NCBI RefSeq assembly: GCF_034424805.1
Contig: NZ_JAXOUF010000004.1
Location: 186,001 to 250,000 of the forward strand
Length of the DNA: 64,000 nt
Source of the DNA: Labrys sedimenti
GTDB lineage: Bacteria; Pseudomonadota; Alphaproteobacteria; Rhizobiales; Labraceae
Direction: 5' to 3'
Shown here one piece after another: positions 33,673 through 42,905 of this stretch (the first letter of the stretch is position 1; the number at the start of each line of letters is the position of its first letter). Below the pieces are notes generated by a model. That model worked only from the letters and a program-made list of their open reading frames with translations, had not been told where the DNA came from and did not search any database. A program made the translations under genes and the position numbers.

Positions 33673-35316
33673 ATGACGACAGAGCATCGATACGATCGAA
33701 CGAGCCCGCACGCATCCTGGGCCCGCCTGCTGCGCGCCGGCGTGACGGCGGCCGCGCTGATTGCCGGCGCCTATGCCGCCTTCGACGCGCCACAGGCTTT
33801 CGCGGCCGGCAACACCATCACCTTCGCGGTGGAATCGGATTTCAGCCGGCTTGACCCGCATGCCTCACGCACCTGGAACACCTTCAAGGTGGTGCGCCAT
33901 CTGTTCGAGACCTTCGTGGAGGAGGATCTCACCAAGGGCCCCGACGTCGCGCCCAAGATCGTGCCGGCCCTGGCCGAGAGCTGGGACGTCTCGCCCGACG
34001 GCAGGAGCTATACCTTCCATTTGCGCAAGGGCGTGCAGTTCCATGACGGCACGCCCTGGAACGCGCAGGCAGCCAAGTTCAATCTCGACCGCATGACGGA
34101 CAAGAATTTCAAGTATTTCCAGCCCGTCTCACCCGGCCTGATGGGCTGGATGTGGCAGGACCTCGCCGGCTATGAGGTGGTCGACGACTATACCTTCAAG
34201 ATCAATCTCAAGCAGCCGAACGCCGAGTTCCTGCGCCGTATGGCCGCCGGCGGCTCGGGCGCGCCGCGCATGATCAGCCCCACCGCCGTCGAAACCTATG
34301 GCAACGACAAGATCGAGCAGCACCCGATCGGCACCGGGCCCTTCAAATTCGTGGAAAGGGTGGTGGGCGAGAAGCTCGTCATCGCCCGCAACGACAATTA
34401 CTGGGATCCGGCGCGCAAGCCCAAGGCCGACCAGATCATCTTCAGGGGAATTCCCGAGGTCTCCACGCGCGAACTGGCACTGGCCGGTGGCGAAGTGGAC
34501 GTGATCGGCACCCCCTCCCCCGATTCCCTCGATTTCCTCAAGCAGCAAGGCATCCAGATCATCTCGGGGCCGAGCCCGATGATCTATGTGCTCTGGCTCA
34601 ACCACAAGGACGAGCACTTCAAGGACGTGCGTGTGCGCAAGGCCGCCTGCATGGCGATCAATCGCGACGACATGGCCAAATATCAGCGCAAGGGCTTGGC
34701 CCGTCCGGCCTATGGCGTGCTCAATCCCGGCGGCCCGGGCTTCGATCCTGCCTATAAAGACTGCAATTACGATCCCGAGGGCGCCAAGAAGCTGCTGGCC
34801 GAGGCCGGCTATCCCAATGGCTTCACCACGCGGATGGACTGGACCTTCGGCGCCGGCGCCGACGTCAACACCAAGGGCGATGCCGAGTGGCTGCAGCGCG
34901 ATTTCGAGAAGATAGGCATCAAAGCCAGCATCGAGATGTTCGACAACAACACCTTCTGGGAGATGATGTCGAAGGGCATGCGCGAGGGCACCGGCCTGAC
35001 CTCGGCCTCCTGGGGTGAAAGCACCTTCGCCTGGCTCGACCAGATGGTGACCACCACCGCCTTGCCGCCCAATTGCTGCAATTCGGGCTATTACAACAAC
35101 CCCAAGATCGACACTTTGCTGTCGGAGGCCCGCGGTTCCGCCTCGGCCGAGGCCATGGACAAGAAGCTGCATGAGGCGCGCGACGCCATCGCCACCGACA
35201 TGGCCTTCACCTCCTATTACACGGCCGACTCCGTCTATGCGGCCAGGCCCGAGGTGAAGGGCTTCGTGCTGGCGCCGCAGCACTGGTTCGACCTCACCGG
35301 CATCACCAAGCAATAG
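33673..35316 (+). CDS. Dpp/Opp-type ABC substrate-binding protein (importer 2)
   Basis: 547 residues, SBP_bac_5. A long N-terminus with the hydrophobic signal core LLRAGVTAAALIAGAYAAFDAPQAFA precedes FAVESDFSRLDPHASRTWNTFKVVRHLFETFVEEDL, ALAESWDVSPDGRSYTFHLRKGVQFHDGTPWNAQAAKFNLDRM, and GTGPFKFVERVVGEKLVIARNDNYW. A cysteine pair (PNCCNSGYY) near residue 473 is typical of the family. It supplies the importer 2 permeases. ATG 33673 follows GAGGGGAA. It is separated from the permease by a palindromic repeat element. Confidence 0.93.
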   Translation: MTTEHRYDRTSPHASWARLLRAGVTAAALIAGAYAAFDAPQAFAAGNTITFAVESDFSRLDPHASRTWNTFKVVRHLFETFVEEDLTKGPDVAPKIVPALAESWDVSPDGRSYTFHLRKGVQFHDGTPWNAQAAKFNLDRMTDKNFKYFQPVSPGLMGWMWQDLAGYEVVDDYTFKINLKQPNAEFLRRMAAGGSGAPRMISPTAVETYGNDKIEQHPIGTGPFKFVERVVGEKLVIARNDNYWDPARKPKADQIIFRGIPEVSTRELALAGGEVDVIGTPSPDSLDFLKQQGIQIISGPSPMIYVLWLNHKDEHFKDVRVRKAACMAINRDDMAKYQRKGLARPAYGVLNPGGPGFDPAYKDCNYDPEGAKKLLAEAGYPNGFTTRMDWTFGAGADVNTKGDAEWLQRDFEKIGIKASIEMFDNNTFWEMMSKGMREGTGLTSASWGESTFAWLDQMVTTTALPPNCCNSGYYNNPKIDTLLSEARGSASAEAMDKKLHEARDAIATDMAFTSYYTADSVYAARPEVKGFVLAPQHWFDLTGITKQ

Positions 35317-35372
35317 CAGCAATCCTCGTTCCGCCGTCGCCCCGGTGAGGCTGCGGTATTCACAACCCGGCA

Positions 35373-35591
35373 CCGGGACGAGTGAAGAGCTGAAATCCTT
35401 CCCCGACTTCGGGGAAGGTGCCGGTGCTCGGCACCGGCGGATGGGGGCGAGCGGCACGACCGTGGACCGGTCAGTTGCCATTGGCGCCACTCTCCCCCAC
35501 CCGAGCCGGCTTTGCCGGCCCCAGCACACACAAATTGTGTGTGCGACCTCCCCGAAGCCGGGGAGGGATCTCAGCGCTTTATTCGTCCCGG
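35373..35591. repeat. REP/MITE-like palindromic element inside importer 2 operon
   Basis: About 219 bases. The outer arms 35373-35418 and 35546-35591 are imperfect inverse copies sharing CCGGGACGA, CCCCG-CTTCGGGG and nearby bases. Each arm is itself a hairpin (CTTCCCCGACTTCGGGGAAG; CTCCCCGAAGCCGGGGAG). Between them are further small palindromes (CCGGTGCTCGGCACCGG; GCCGGCTTTGCCGGC; CACACAAATTGTGTG). There is no ORF. It looks like a non-autonomous palindromic repeat that inserted between the binding-protein and permease genes, where it may act as an attenuator. The remaining parts of 35317-35653 show nothing else. Confidence 0.65.
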
Positions 35592-35653
35592 TCAAAATGT
35601 GCGAATCCAGGAGCTCAGTGGGAGTAGCCGGACGCATCAAGGAGAGGGGTTCC

Positions 35654-36604
35654 ATGTCCATCTTCGCTTTTGCCGGCAATCGGCTGCTCTATGCCATTCC
35701 GGTGCTGCTTGGCGTGACACTGGTGGTTTTCCTGTCGCTCCAGCTCATTCCCGGTGATATCGCCCTGACACTGCTCGGGCGCATGGCCACCGAAGCGCAG
35801 CTCGAAGCCTTGCGCCAGCGCCTCGGTCTCGACCAGCCGCTGATCCTGCAATATCTGCGCTGGCTGTGGAATCTCCTGCATGGCGACATCGGCAATTCCG
35901 TCTCGCAGCAATTGCCGGTGCTGCAGATCCTGCTGCCCAAGATCCTCAACTCGCTCATCCTGATGGCCGGCAGCCTCGTGATCGTGCTGGCCTGCGGCTT
36001 CGGGCTCAGCGTGCTCTCGGCGCCGCGTTTCCGCACCTTCACCGACAAGTCGGTGGTGGCTCTCACCTTGGTGCTGGCCTCGCTGCCGGTGTTCTGGCTC
36101 GGCATCGTGCTGCTCTATTTCTTCGGCTTCAAATGGAAGCTCTTCCCCATCTCCGGCATGTACAACATGATCGATCCCGGCGGCCTCGGGCAGTTGCTCC
36201 ATCATATGGTGCTGCCGGCGATCGCGACCGCGGCCTCCTCGATCGCCGTCGTCACCCGCGTCACCCGTTCGCGCATGCTCGATGTCCTCGGCCAGCCTTA
36301 TATCCTGGCCGCCCGCGCCCGCGGCCTCAGCCGCCGGCAGATCGTGCTGCGCCACGGCGTGCGTAACACCCTGCCGACCTTCGCCAGCATCGGCGGCCTG
36401 CAGATCGGCTATCTGTTCGGTGGCGTCATCTTCACCGAGATCATCTTCAACTGGCCCGGCGTCGGCCAACTCCTGTTCGACGCCATCATGCAGCGCGACG
36501 TGCCGGTGATCCAGGGCTGCGTGCTCGCGGTCGCCATCGTCTTCGTCCTCGGCAATCTGATCTCGGACGTCATCGTCCACGCCCTCGATCCCAAGCAACG
36601 GTGA
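35654..36604 (+). CDS. Dpp/Opp-type ABC permease (DppB-like, importer 2)
   Basis: 316 residues. LYAIPVLLGVTLVVFLSLQLIPGDIALTLLG at the start, RQRLGLDQPLILQYLRWLWNLLHGDIGNSV, EAA loop PYILAARARGLSRRQIVLRHGVRNTLPTFASIGGLQIG, and FNWPGVGQLLFDAIMQRDVPVIQG. These are DppB hallmarks. ATG 35654 follows GGAGAGGGG at good spacing; the frame continuing back to 35345 runs through the repeat element and was discarded. Confidence 0.92.
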   Translation: MSIFAFAGNRLLYAIPVLLGVTLVVFLSLQLIPGDIALTLLGRMATEAQLEALRQRLGLDQPLILQYLRWLWNLLHGDIGNSVSQQLPVLQILLPKILNSLILMAGSLVIVLACGFGLSVLSAPRFRTFTDKSVVALTLVLASLPVFWLGIVLLYFFGFKWKLFPISGMYNMIDPGGLGQLLHHMVLPAIATAASSIAVVTRVTRSRMLDVLGQPYILAARARGLSRRQIVLRHGVRNTLPTFASIGGLQIGYLFGGVIFTEIIFNWPGVGQLLFDAIMQRDVPVIQGCVLAVAIVFVLGNLISDVIVHALDPKQR

Positions 36605-36611
36605 GGCTGCC

Positions 36612-37544
36612 ATGACCGCGGTCCCTTCCCTGGCGCCGGCCAGCAAGCTTTCGCCGCAGCGCCGCGGCAATCTCTACTTCGTCTGGCGCGGCGTACTCGG
36701 CGATCCCGTTGCCCGCATCGCCGCCGGCATCATCATCGTGCTGGTCCTCACGGCGATCTTCGCGCCTCTTCTCGCCCCGTTCCCGCCCAACGAAGCCAAT
36801 CCGGCCCTGCGGCTTCGCCCGCCTGGCACGCCGGGCCATCTGCTGGGGCTCGACCAGCAGGGCCGGGACATCCTTTCGCGCCTGATCTACGGCGCGCGCC
36901 TCACCTTGATCTCAGGCGTCATCCCCGTATTCCTGGGGGCGGCCATCTCGATCCCACTCGGCCTCATCGGCGCCTGGTATCCCCGGCTCGGCGAGGCGAT
37001 CATGCGCCTGATGGACGTGCTGTTCGCCTTCCCCATGGCGCTGCTCGCCATCATGCTCGCGGCGCTGATGGGCCCCGGCCTCGTCAACATGATGATCGCC
37101 CTGGTGGTGACTTTGGTGCCCTATAACACCCGGGTGGTCTATGCCGCGGCCCGCCAGGAGCGCGACCTTGCCTATGTCGAGGCCTCGCGCGCCATGGCCA
37201 CGCCCGATCTCAAGATCCTGTTCGTGGAAATGCTGCCGAACGTGGTGGCCGCCTCCGTCGTCTATAGCTGCACCATCGTCGGCGCGGTGGTGATCACCGC
37301 CGCCGGCCTGAGCTTCCTCGGCCTCGGCGTGCAGCCCCCGATCGCCGAATGGGGCATCATGACCAGCGAAGGCCGCAGCTTCGTGTTCGTGGCGCCGCAT
37401 ATCGCCGCCATTCCGGGCCTCGCCATCACCATCCTGGTGATGGCCTTCAACCTGCTCGGCGATTCCCTGCGTGACTCCCTCGATCCCAAGACGCGCCTGC
37501 AACTGGTCAAGCACCGGGCCGATCCGGCCGATAAGGAGCCGTGA
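36612..37544 (+). CDS. Dpp/Opp-type ABC permease (DppC-like, importer 2)
   Basis: 310 residues. Hydrophobic helix IAAGIIIVLVLTAIFAPLLAPF, then LLGLDQQGRDILSRLIYGARLTLISG (DppC signature), EAA-like loop AYVEASRAMATPDLKILFVEMLPNVVAASVV, and FLGLGVQPPIAEWG. It ends LLGDSLRDSLDPKTRLQ, followed by a charged tail. It starts 7 bases after the DppB-like stop. Confidence 0.92.
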   Translation: MTAVPSLAPASKLSPQRRGNLYFVWRGVLGDPVARIAAGIIIVLVLTAIFAPLLAPFPPNEANPALRLRPPGTPGHLLGLDQQGRDILSRLIYGARLTLISGVIPVFLGAAISIPLGLIGAWYPRLGEAIMRLMDVLFAFPMALLAIMLAALMGPGLVNMMIALVVTLVPYNTRVVYAAARQERDLAYVEASRAMATPDLKILFVEMLPNVVAASVVYSCTIVGAVVITAAGLSFLGLGVQPPIAEWGIMTSEGRSFVFVAPHIAAIPGLAITILVMAFNLLGDSLRDSLDPKTRLQLVKHRADPADKEP

Positions 37545-37548
37545 GGCC

Positions 37549-39066
37549 ATGCTGACCCTGATCAAGGATGCCCGCGTCCTCACGCTCGACGAGGCCGACG
37601 GCGAGCATTTGAAGGCCGACATCCTCATCCGCGGCGACACCATCGAGGCGATCGCCCCGGATCTCGCCGCGCAGGTCACCACCGACGGGGTGCGGGTGAT
37701 CGAAGCCGCCGGCCAGCTCGCCATGCCGGGCCTGGTCAACGGCCATTTTCATTCCCCGGCCAACTTCATGAAAGGCGCGCTCGACAACTGGCCGCTCGAG
37801 CTCTTCATGCTCTATGAGGTGCCGCCTTTGATGCGCGAGGTCGTCTCCGCGCGCTTTGCCTATGTGCGCACCATGCTCGGCGCCATGGAGATGCTGCGCC
37901 AGGGCGTCACCTCCGTGCATGACGACTGCTTCTTCGTGCCGGTGGTCACACAGACGGAAGTCGACAACGTCATGCAGGCCTATGAAGATGCCGGCATGCG
38001 GGCCACGGTAACGCTCGACCAGCCCAATGTGGTCGAGCACGCCAAATACCCCTTCCTGAAGGATCTGCTGCCGCCCCACCTGCGCGAGCGCATGGAAGCG
38101 GTGCCCCTGATGTCGGACGCCGACCTGCTCGCCCATTACAAGGGCTTCCTCGAGCGTTGGCATGATCGCGCCGGGGGACGGCTGCGCTGTGCGGTGTCGT
38201 GCTCGGCGCCCCAGCGCGTCACACGCTCCTATTTCAAGGCGCTCGGCGCGCTCGCCCGCGAACGCGACCTTCCCTACAACATGCATATCCTGGAAACGCG
38301 CCTGCAGCGTGTGCTCGGCGAGGTCAATTACGGCAAGTCGCTGATCCGCTATGCCCATGATAGGGGCGTGCTCAACGAGCAGGCCATGGTCATCCACGCC
38401 ATCTGGATCGATGAGGACGACCTGGCGCTCCTGGCCGATTCCGGCTGCTCGATCGCCCATAATCCGGTGTCGAACCTCAAGATCGGCAGCGGCATCATGC
38501 CGTTCCGACGGCTGCGCCAGCGCGGCATCAATGTCTGCCTCGGCAATGACGAAGCGGCCACCGATGACGGCATCAATCTGTGGACCGTCGGTAAGGTCGC
38601 CGGCCTCGTCCACAACGTCGCCGATCCCGATTTCGACCGCTGGCCCCTGCCCCTGGAAATCCTGACCGCACTGACCTCGGCCGGTGCCAGGGCCATGCGC
38701 CTGCCCCGCCCAACCGGCAGGCTGGCGCCGGGCTGGCAGGCCGACATCATCCTGCTCGACCTCGACAGCTTCGCCTTCACGCCGCTCAATGATCTCAAAC
38801 GCCAGCTCGTCTATTGCGAGACCGGCTCGTCGGTCAGCACTGTGCTGGTGGGCGGGCACGTCGTCGTCGAGAACCGGCGCCTGCTCACCGTCGACGAAAG
38901 CGCCCTCAAGCAGGAAGCCCGCTTCCTGGCCGGCGAATTCGCCGACTACATGGCCCGCTGCAAATCCGCCGCCGATGAACTCGAACCCCATTACCGGCGC
39001 ATGTACCGCCAGGCTCTCGCAACGCCGGTCGGCATGCACCGCTGGGCGGGGCCGATGACGCCCTGA
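37549..39066 (+). CDS. Amidohydrolase, TrzA/AtzA/SsnA-like
   Basis: 505 residues. Metal-dependent hydrolase of the chlorohydrolase/guanine deaminase branch. H66 and H68 in GLVNGHFHSP, the HxxE block in YNMHILETR, VIHAIWID, and the Asp region NVCLGNDEAATDDG correspond to the mononuclear metal site. The core beta/alpha barrel is at about 60-400 and the small beta domain is formed by both ends (DADGEHLKADILIRGDTIEAI; GRLAPGWQADIILLDLDSFAFTP). It probably deaminates or dechlorinates a ring imported by importer 2. ATG 37549 is 2 bases after the DppC-like stop. Confidence 0.87.
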   Translation: MLTLIKDARVLTLDEADGEHLKADILIRGDTIEAIAPDLAAQVTTDGVRVIEAAGQLAMPGLVNGHFHSPANFMKGALDNWPLELFMLYEVPPLMREVVSARFAYVRTMLGAMEMLRQGVTSVHDDCFFVPVVTQTEVDNVMQAYEDAGMRATVTLDQPNVVEHAKYPFLKDLLPPHLRERMEAVPLMSDADLLAHYKGFLERWHDRAGGRLRCAVSCSAPQRVTRSYFKALGALARERDLPYNMHILETRLQRVLGEVNYGKSLIRYAHDRGVLNEQAMVIHAIWIDEDDLALLADSGCSIAHNPVSNLKIGSGIMPFRRLRQRGINVCLGNDEAATDDGINLWTVGKVAGLVHNVADPDFDRWPLPLEILTALTSAGARAMRLPRPTGRLAPGWQADIILLDLDSFAFTPLNDLKRQLVYCETGSSVSTVLVGGHVVVENRRLLTVDESALKQEARFLAGEFADYMARCKSAADELEPHYRRMYRQALATPVGMHRWAGPMTP

Positions 39067-39100
39067 TTCCTCCTCCACCATCCCGAACGGACTGGATATC

Positions 39101-40561
39101 ATGACCACCACCAGAGTGAAGGCGCGCTATGTCATCGGCTTCGACGGCGAGCAGCATCGGACATTGAAGGACGCCGAGGTCGTCTATCGCGGCAACACCA
39201 TCCTCTTCGTCGGGCGCGGCTATCCGGGCGAGGTCGACGAGGAAATCGATGGCGGCAATGCCATTCTCGGGCCGGGCTTCATCGATCTCAACGCCCTGGG
39301 CGATCTAGACACCACCGTCCTCGCCTTCGACAACCAGCCCGATTGGGCGAAGGGACGCGTCTGGCCCGAGGATTACCTCGCCGCCGGCCCGATCGAGATG
39401 TATTCGGCCGAAGAGCAGACCTTCAAGATGAAATATGCCTTCGCGCAGCTGGTGCGCAACGGCATCACCACGGCCCTGCCGATCACCTCGATGTTCTACC
39501 GGCAATGGGCGGAGACCTATGACGAATTCGCGCGCTCGGCCGACAGTGCGGCGGAGATCGGCATCCGGGCCTATCTCGGCCCCTGCTACATGACTGGCGT
39601 CACCATCATTCGCGAGGACGGCAGCTTCGATACCTTCTGGGACGAGGAGCGTGGCCTCAAGGGACTGGAGACGGCCAGGGACTATGTCCGCGCCTATGAC
39701 GGCGCGCATGGCGGGCTGATCCGCGGCATGCTGGCACCCGACCGCGTCGAGAACTGCACGCCTGAGCTGCTGCTGCGTTCGGCCCGCATCCGTAACGAAC
39801 TCGATTGCCCGATCCGCCTGCATTGCTGCCAGGGCATGGACGAGTTCGAGACGATCGTCGAGCGCCACGACAAGACGCCGGTGGAATGGCTCGCCTCCCT
39901 CGGCTTCCTCTCCAGGCGCTCGCTGCTGCCCCACGGCGTCTACCTGACCGGTCACTCCAAGGTGGCGCGGGCCGGCGACGATGTCGGCCTGCTGGCGCAA
40001 TCGGGCGCCGCCCTGATCCATTGCCCGCTCGTGCTCTCGCGCTATGGCGGCGCCATGGAATCCTTCGCGCGCCTCAAGCGCCACGGCATTCCGATCGGCC
40101 TGGGCACGGATACCTTCCCGCCCGACATGGTGGAGAACATGCGCGTCGGCATCAGCCTGTGCCGCGTCGCCGATGCGAGTGTCACTGCCTGCAGCTCGGC
40201 CGATTTCTACAATGCCGCCACCATCGTGGCGGCCGACGCCCTCGGGCGCCCCGATCTCGGCCGGCTCGCCGCCGGCGCCAAGGCCGACATGACCTTGTTC
40301 GATCTCGGCGCCTTCGAGCTCGGCCCGGTCATCGATCCCATCCAGACCATGATGCTCAGCGGCACCGGCCGGGATTTCAAGACCGCTATCATCAACGGCC
40401 GGGTGGTGATGCGCGATCGGCAATTGCCGGGCATCGACCTGGAAGACTATCGCCAGCGGGCCCAGACCCAGTTCGAGCGACTGATCAACAAGTATCCGCT
40501 GCGCACCTGGCGTCATCCGCCGGTCGAGGAGATCTTCCAGCCTTCGTTCAAATTCGCATGA
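39101..40561 (+). CDS. Amidohydrolase-like protein lacking the HxH metal motif
   Basis: 486 residues, chlorohydrolase-family barrel. The usual PGFIDxHxH after strand 1 reads GPGFIDLNALGDLD, with N64 and L66 at the two metal-histidine positions. Later histidines remain (IRLHCCQGMDE, SLLPHGVYLTGHSKV), and so does the Asp in IGLGTDTFPPDM. The beta domain is intact (GRLAAGAKADMTLFDLG). It may bind its metal differently, use no metal, or partner the preceding amidohydrolase. I recall a subfamily with IDL-N/D-AL-DLD, so the change is likely ancestral, not recent decay. Last gene of the importer 2 operon; its end overlaps the convergent LysR gene by 14 bases. Confidence 0.82.
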   Translation: MTTTRVKARYVIGFDGEQHRTLKDAEVVYRGNTILFVGRGYPGEVDEEIDGGNAILGPGFIDLNALGDLDTTVLAFDNQPDWAKGRVWPEDYLAAGPIEMYSAEEQTFKMKYAFAQLVRNGITTALPITSMFYRQWAETYDEFARSADSAAEIGIRAYLGPCYMTGVTIIREDGSFDTFWDEERGLKGLETARDYVRAYDGAHGGLIRGMLAPDRVENCTPELLLRSARIRNELDCPIRLHCCQGMDEFETIVERHDKTPVEWLASLGFLSRRSLLPHGVYLTGHSKVARAGDDVGLLAQSGAALIHCPLVLSRYGGAMESFARLKRHGIPIGLGTDTFPPDMVENMRVGISLCRVADASVTACSSADFYNAATIVAADALGRPDLGRLAAGAKADMTLFDLGAFELGPVIDPIQTMMLSGTGRDFKTAIINGRVVMRDRQLPGIDLEDYRQRAQTQFERLINKYPLRTWRHPPVEEIFQPSFKFA

Positions 40562-41498
40562 GCTGATCGAAGCGGTCCTGGCCTTGCGGTTGGGGAGCGT
40601 TCGCTTCCCGCTTCAACCAGTCTATGAATAGGTCGACGGCCGCCTTCCTCGCCTTGCGCCGCGGCGCGATGAAGAAATAGGCATTTTGCGTCACGATGGC
40701 TTCGTTCGTCAGCCTGACCAGCCGGTTCTGGGTAAGCAGGTCCTCGACCAGCCGGCGCCAGCCGAGTGCGATGCCGTGGCCGTTCAAGGCGGCGTAGATC
40801 GCCTCGGTATAGAAGCTGCAATGCATGCCCAAGCCCTTGCTCGGCATCGGGACGGAGAACGCCGCAAACCACTCGGCCCAATTCGTCCAGGTGGAATCGG
40901 CCGTGTCGTTGGTGATCAGGGGATGGCGCGTGAGCTGGCCAAGATGCTCGATCTCGCCGATCTCCTGCGCATAGTCGGCGCTGCAGATGGGAAAGATTTC
41001 GTCGTGGAAGAGGAATTCGGCATCCCCATCCGGCCAGATGCCTGTCCCGAAGCGAATGGCGAGATCCACGTCCTCGCCGTCGACCTTGACGGCATTGTCC
41101 TGCGTGATGATGCGCAATCTGATGTTGGGATGCGCCTTCGAAAACGAGGAAATGCGCGGGAGAAGCCAGAAATGGGAGAAGGCGATCGTCGCCGCGATGG
41201 CGAGGTCGTCCTCCGCCTCTTCCCTTGACCAATCCGAAATCGTCTCGGCGATGAGATTGAAGGCCGTCGTGGCCGTGGACGAAAGCTGCTTTCCCTTTTC
41301 CGTCAATTCCACCCGCCTGTGCAGGCGCCGGAACAAGGGGAAGCCGAACGTCTCCTCCAGGAGATGAATCTGACGGCTGATCGCGGCCTGGGTGACGCCC
41401 AGTTCCGCCGCCGCCCTGGTGAAGCCGCCGAGGCGCGCCACCGCCTCGAAGACGGTGAGCGCGGTGAGCGGGGGAAGCTTTCGCCGCAGATTGGCCAT
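40548..41498 (-). CDS. LysR-family regulator, GcvA-like
   Basis: 316 residues. HTH KLPPLTALTVFEAVARLGGFTRAAAELGVTQAAISRQIHLLEETFGFPLFRRLHRRVELTEKG is the GcvA subgroup signature. The effector domain follows (VDLAIRFGTGIWPDGDAEFLFHDEIFPICSADYA). ATG 41498 (MANLRRKLPP) is the family start; the frame back to 41588 was not used. It is divergent from the Rieske oxygenase gene over 153 bases and may regulate it, although a TetR-type site also lies there. Confidence 0.88.
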   Translation of the reverse strand: MANLRRKLPPLTALTVFEAVARLGGFTRAAAELGVTQAAISRQIHLLEETFGFPLFRRLHRRVELTEKGKQLSSTATTAFNLIAETISDWSREEAEDDLAIAATIAFSHFWLLPRISSFSKAHPNIRLRIITQDNAVKVDGEDVDLAIRFGTGIWPDGDAEFLFHDEIFPICSADYAQEIGEIEHLGQLTRHPLITNDTADSTWTNWAEWFAAFSVPMPSKGLGMHCSFYTEAIYAALNGHGIALGWRRLVEDLLTQNRLVRLTNEAIVTQNAYFFIAPRRKARKAAVDLFIDWLKREANAPQPQGQDRFDQLMRI

Positions 41499-41581
41499 GG
41501 CCCTCGGGAACCCTCGCCTGAGGAAGACGTCGCAAACCGGCGACGGCATCAACAACGCATTACATTGAGTTATGGCAGACG

Positions 41582-41595
41582 TAAACATTTATGCC
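41582..41595. promoter_or_regulatory. Weak TGTACA-N4-TGTC-like site upstream of Rieske oxygenase
   Basis: TAAACATTTATGCC matches 11 of 14 bases of TGTACATTTATGTC in front of the TetR gene. It lies 57 bases upstream of the oxygenase start. The candidate is weak and needs the stronger copies at 44363 and 47821 for support. Confidence 0.3.
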
Positions 41596-41651
41596 GTTGA
41601 GAGGGCGGTTTCATGCGCGCAATATGAGACCGAATCTGGTGATGAAAACTC

Positions 41652-42905
41652 ATGCTCAACACATTCTCATCTGCGATCTCGCCCCTCCTGGACCAGCGCA
41701 TGCCGGGCCATGCCCTCCCCGCCGGCCTCTACACGCGCGAAGACGTCTTCAAGGCGGATCTCGACGTGTTCTTTCGCCGGCACTGGATCTATGTCGGGCT
41801 GGAATGTGACGTTCCCGAGCCGGGCGATGCCCATGTGATCGATCTCGGCAGCTCCAGCATCATCCTGCTGCGCGACGACGACAGCCAGATCCGCGTATTG
41901 CACAATGTCTGTCGCCATCGTGGTGCCCGCCTGCTGGACAGCGGCACGTCCATCGTCTCCAAGCTCGTCTGCCCCTATCATCAGTGGACCTATGAGCTCG
42001 ATGGCGAACTCGCCTATGCCCCGCATATGGGCACGAGCTTCGACAAGACCTGCAAGAGCCTCAAGCCGGTCCATTTTCGTTCGATCGGCGGCCTGCTCTA
42101 TGTCTGCCTCTCGGACAATCCTCCCGAAGACATCGGCACGCTCGAGACCGTGATGCGGGAGCGCCTGGCGCCCTACGACATTGCCAACAGCAAGGTCGCC
42201 TTCCAGAGCGAGATCATCGAGAAGGGCAATTGGAAGCTCACCATCGAGAACAATCGGGAATGCTACCATTGCTCGTCCAATCACCCCGAGCTCTGCGTCT
42301 CCTTCATCGATCTGGATTTCGGCTTCGATCCGGCCAGCCTGAGTCCCGAGGACCGGGAAGAGGCCGAGCAGCACCAGGCCCTCTACGAGGCGCGCACCAA
42401 GGCCTGGGAGGCTGAGGGCTATCCCTCGGCTGCCGTCGAGCAGCTCGTCGACTGCGCCACCAATTTCCGAACCCAACGCCTCATCATCGCGGGCGCCGGC
42501 GAGTCCCAGACGCCGGACGCCACGGCCGCCTCGTCCAAGCTGCTCGGCTCGATGACGCGCAAGGATCTCGGCGACGTCCATCTGTGGGGTCACAATTGCT
42601 GGCATCATTTCATGGGCGACCATGCCGTGTGCACGCTGATCATCCCCCTCAGTGCGGACGAAACCCTCGTCCGCACGAAATGGCTGGTGCACAAGGATGC
42701 CGTCGAGGGTCGTGACTACGATCTCGACAAGCTCACCAGCGTGTGGATGGCCACCAACGAACAGGACGCGCAACTGGTCGCCCGCTCCTATTCGGGTGTC
42801 CTCGATCCGGCCTATGAGGCCGGACCCTACTCCCCCTTCACCGAGGGGCAGCTCGACAATTTCGCCACTTGGTACATCGATCGGATGCGCGCCAATGGCT
42901 ACTGA
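41652..42905 (+). CDS. Rieske oxygenase, quaternary-amine demethylase type (GbcA/stachydrine demethylase-like)
   Basis: 417 residues. Rieske 2Fe-2S motif CRHRG-x16-CPYHQWTY (about residues 86-110), then the mononuclear iron site NRECYHCSSNHPE (about 206-218). The GNWKLTIENNRECYH and TKWLVHKDAVEGRDYDLDKLTSVW blocks are those of GbcA, stachydrine demethylase Stc2 and related N-demethylases, not of ring-hydroxylating dioxygenases. It should remove a methyl group as formaldehyde from a betaine using electrons from the next gene's product. ATG 41652 gives the family N-terminus (GHALPAGLYTREDVFKADLDVFF). Substrate choice among betaine, stachydrine and carnitine is open. Confidence 0.9.
   Translation: MLNTFSSAISPLLDQRMPGHALPAGLYTREDVFKADLDVFFRRHWIYVGLECDVPEPGDAHVIDLGSSSIILLRDDDSQIRVLHNVCRHRGARLLDSGTSIVSKLVCPYHQWTYELDGELAYAPHMGTSFDKTCKSLKPVHFRSIGGLLYVCLSDNPPEDIGTLETVMRERLAPYDIANSKVAFQSEIIEKGNWKLTIENNRECYHCSSNHPELCVSFIDLDFGFDPASLSPEDREEAEQHQALYEARTKAWEAEGYPSAAVEQLVDCATNFRTQRLIIAGAGESQTPDATAASSKLLGSMTRKDLGDVHLWGHNCWHHFMGDHAVCTLIIPLSADETLVRTKWLVHKDAVEGRDYDLDKLTSVWMATNEQDAQLVARSYSGVLDPAYEAGPYSPFTEGQLDNFATWYIDRMRANGY

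Noticed and set aside
35373..35591. CRISPR array or integron site
   Set aside because: Repeats are inverted and nested, not regularly spaced direct repeats, and no cas or integrase gene is present.
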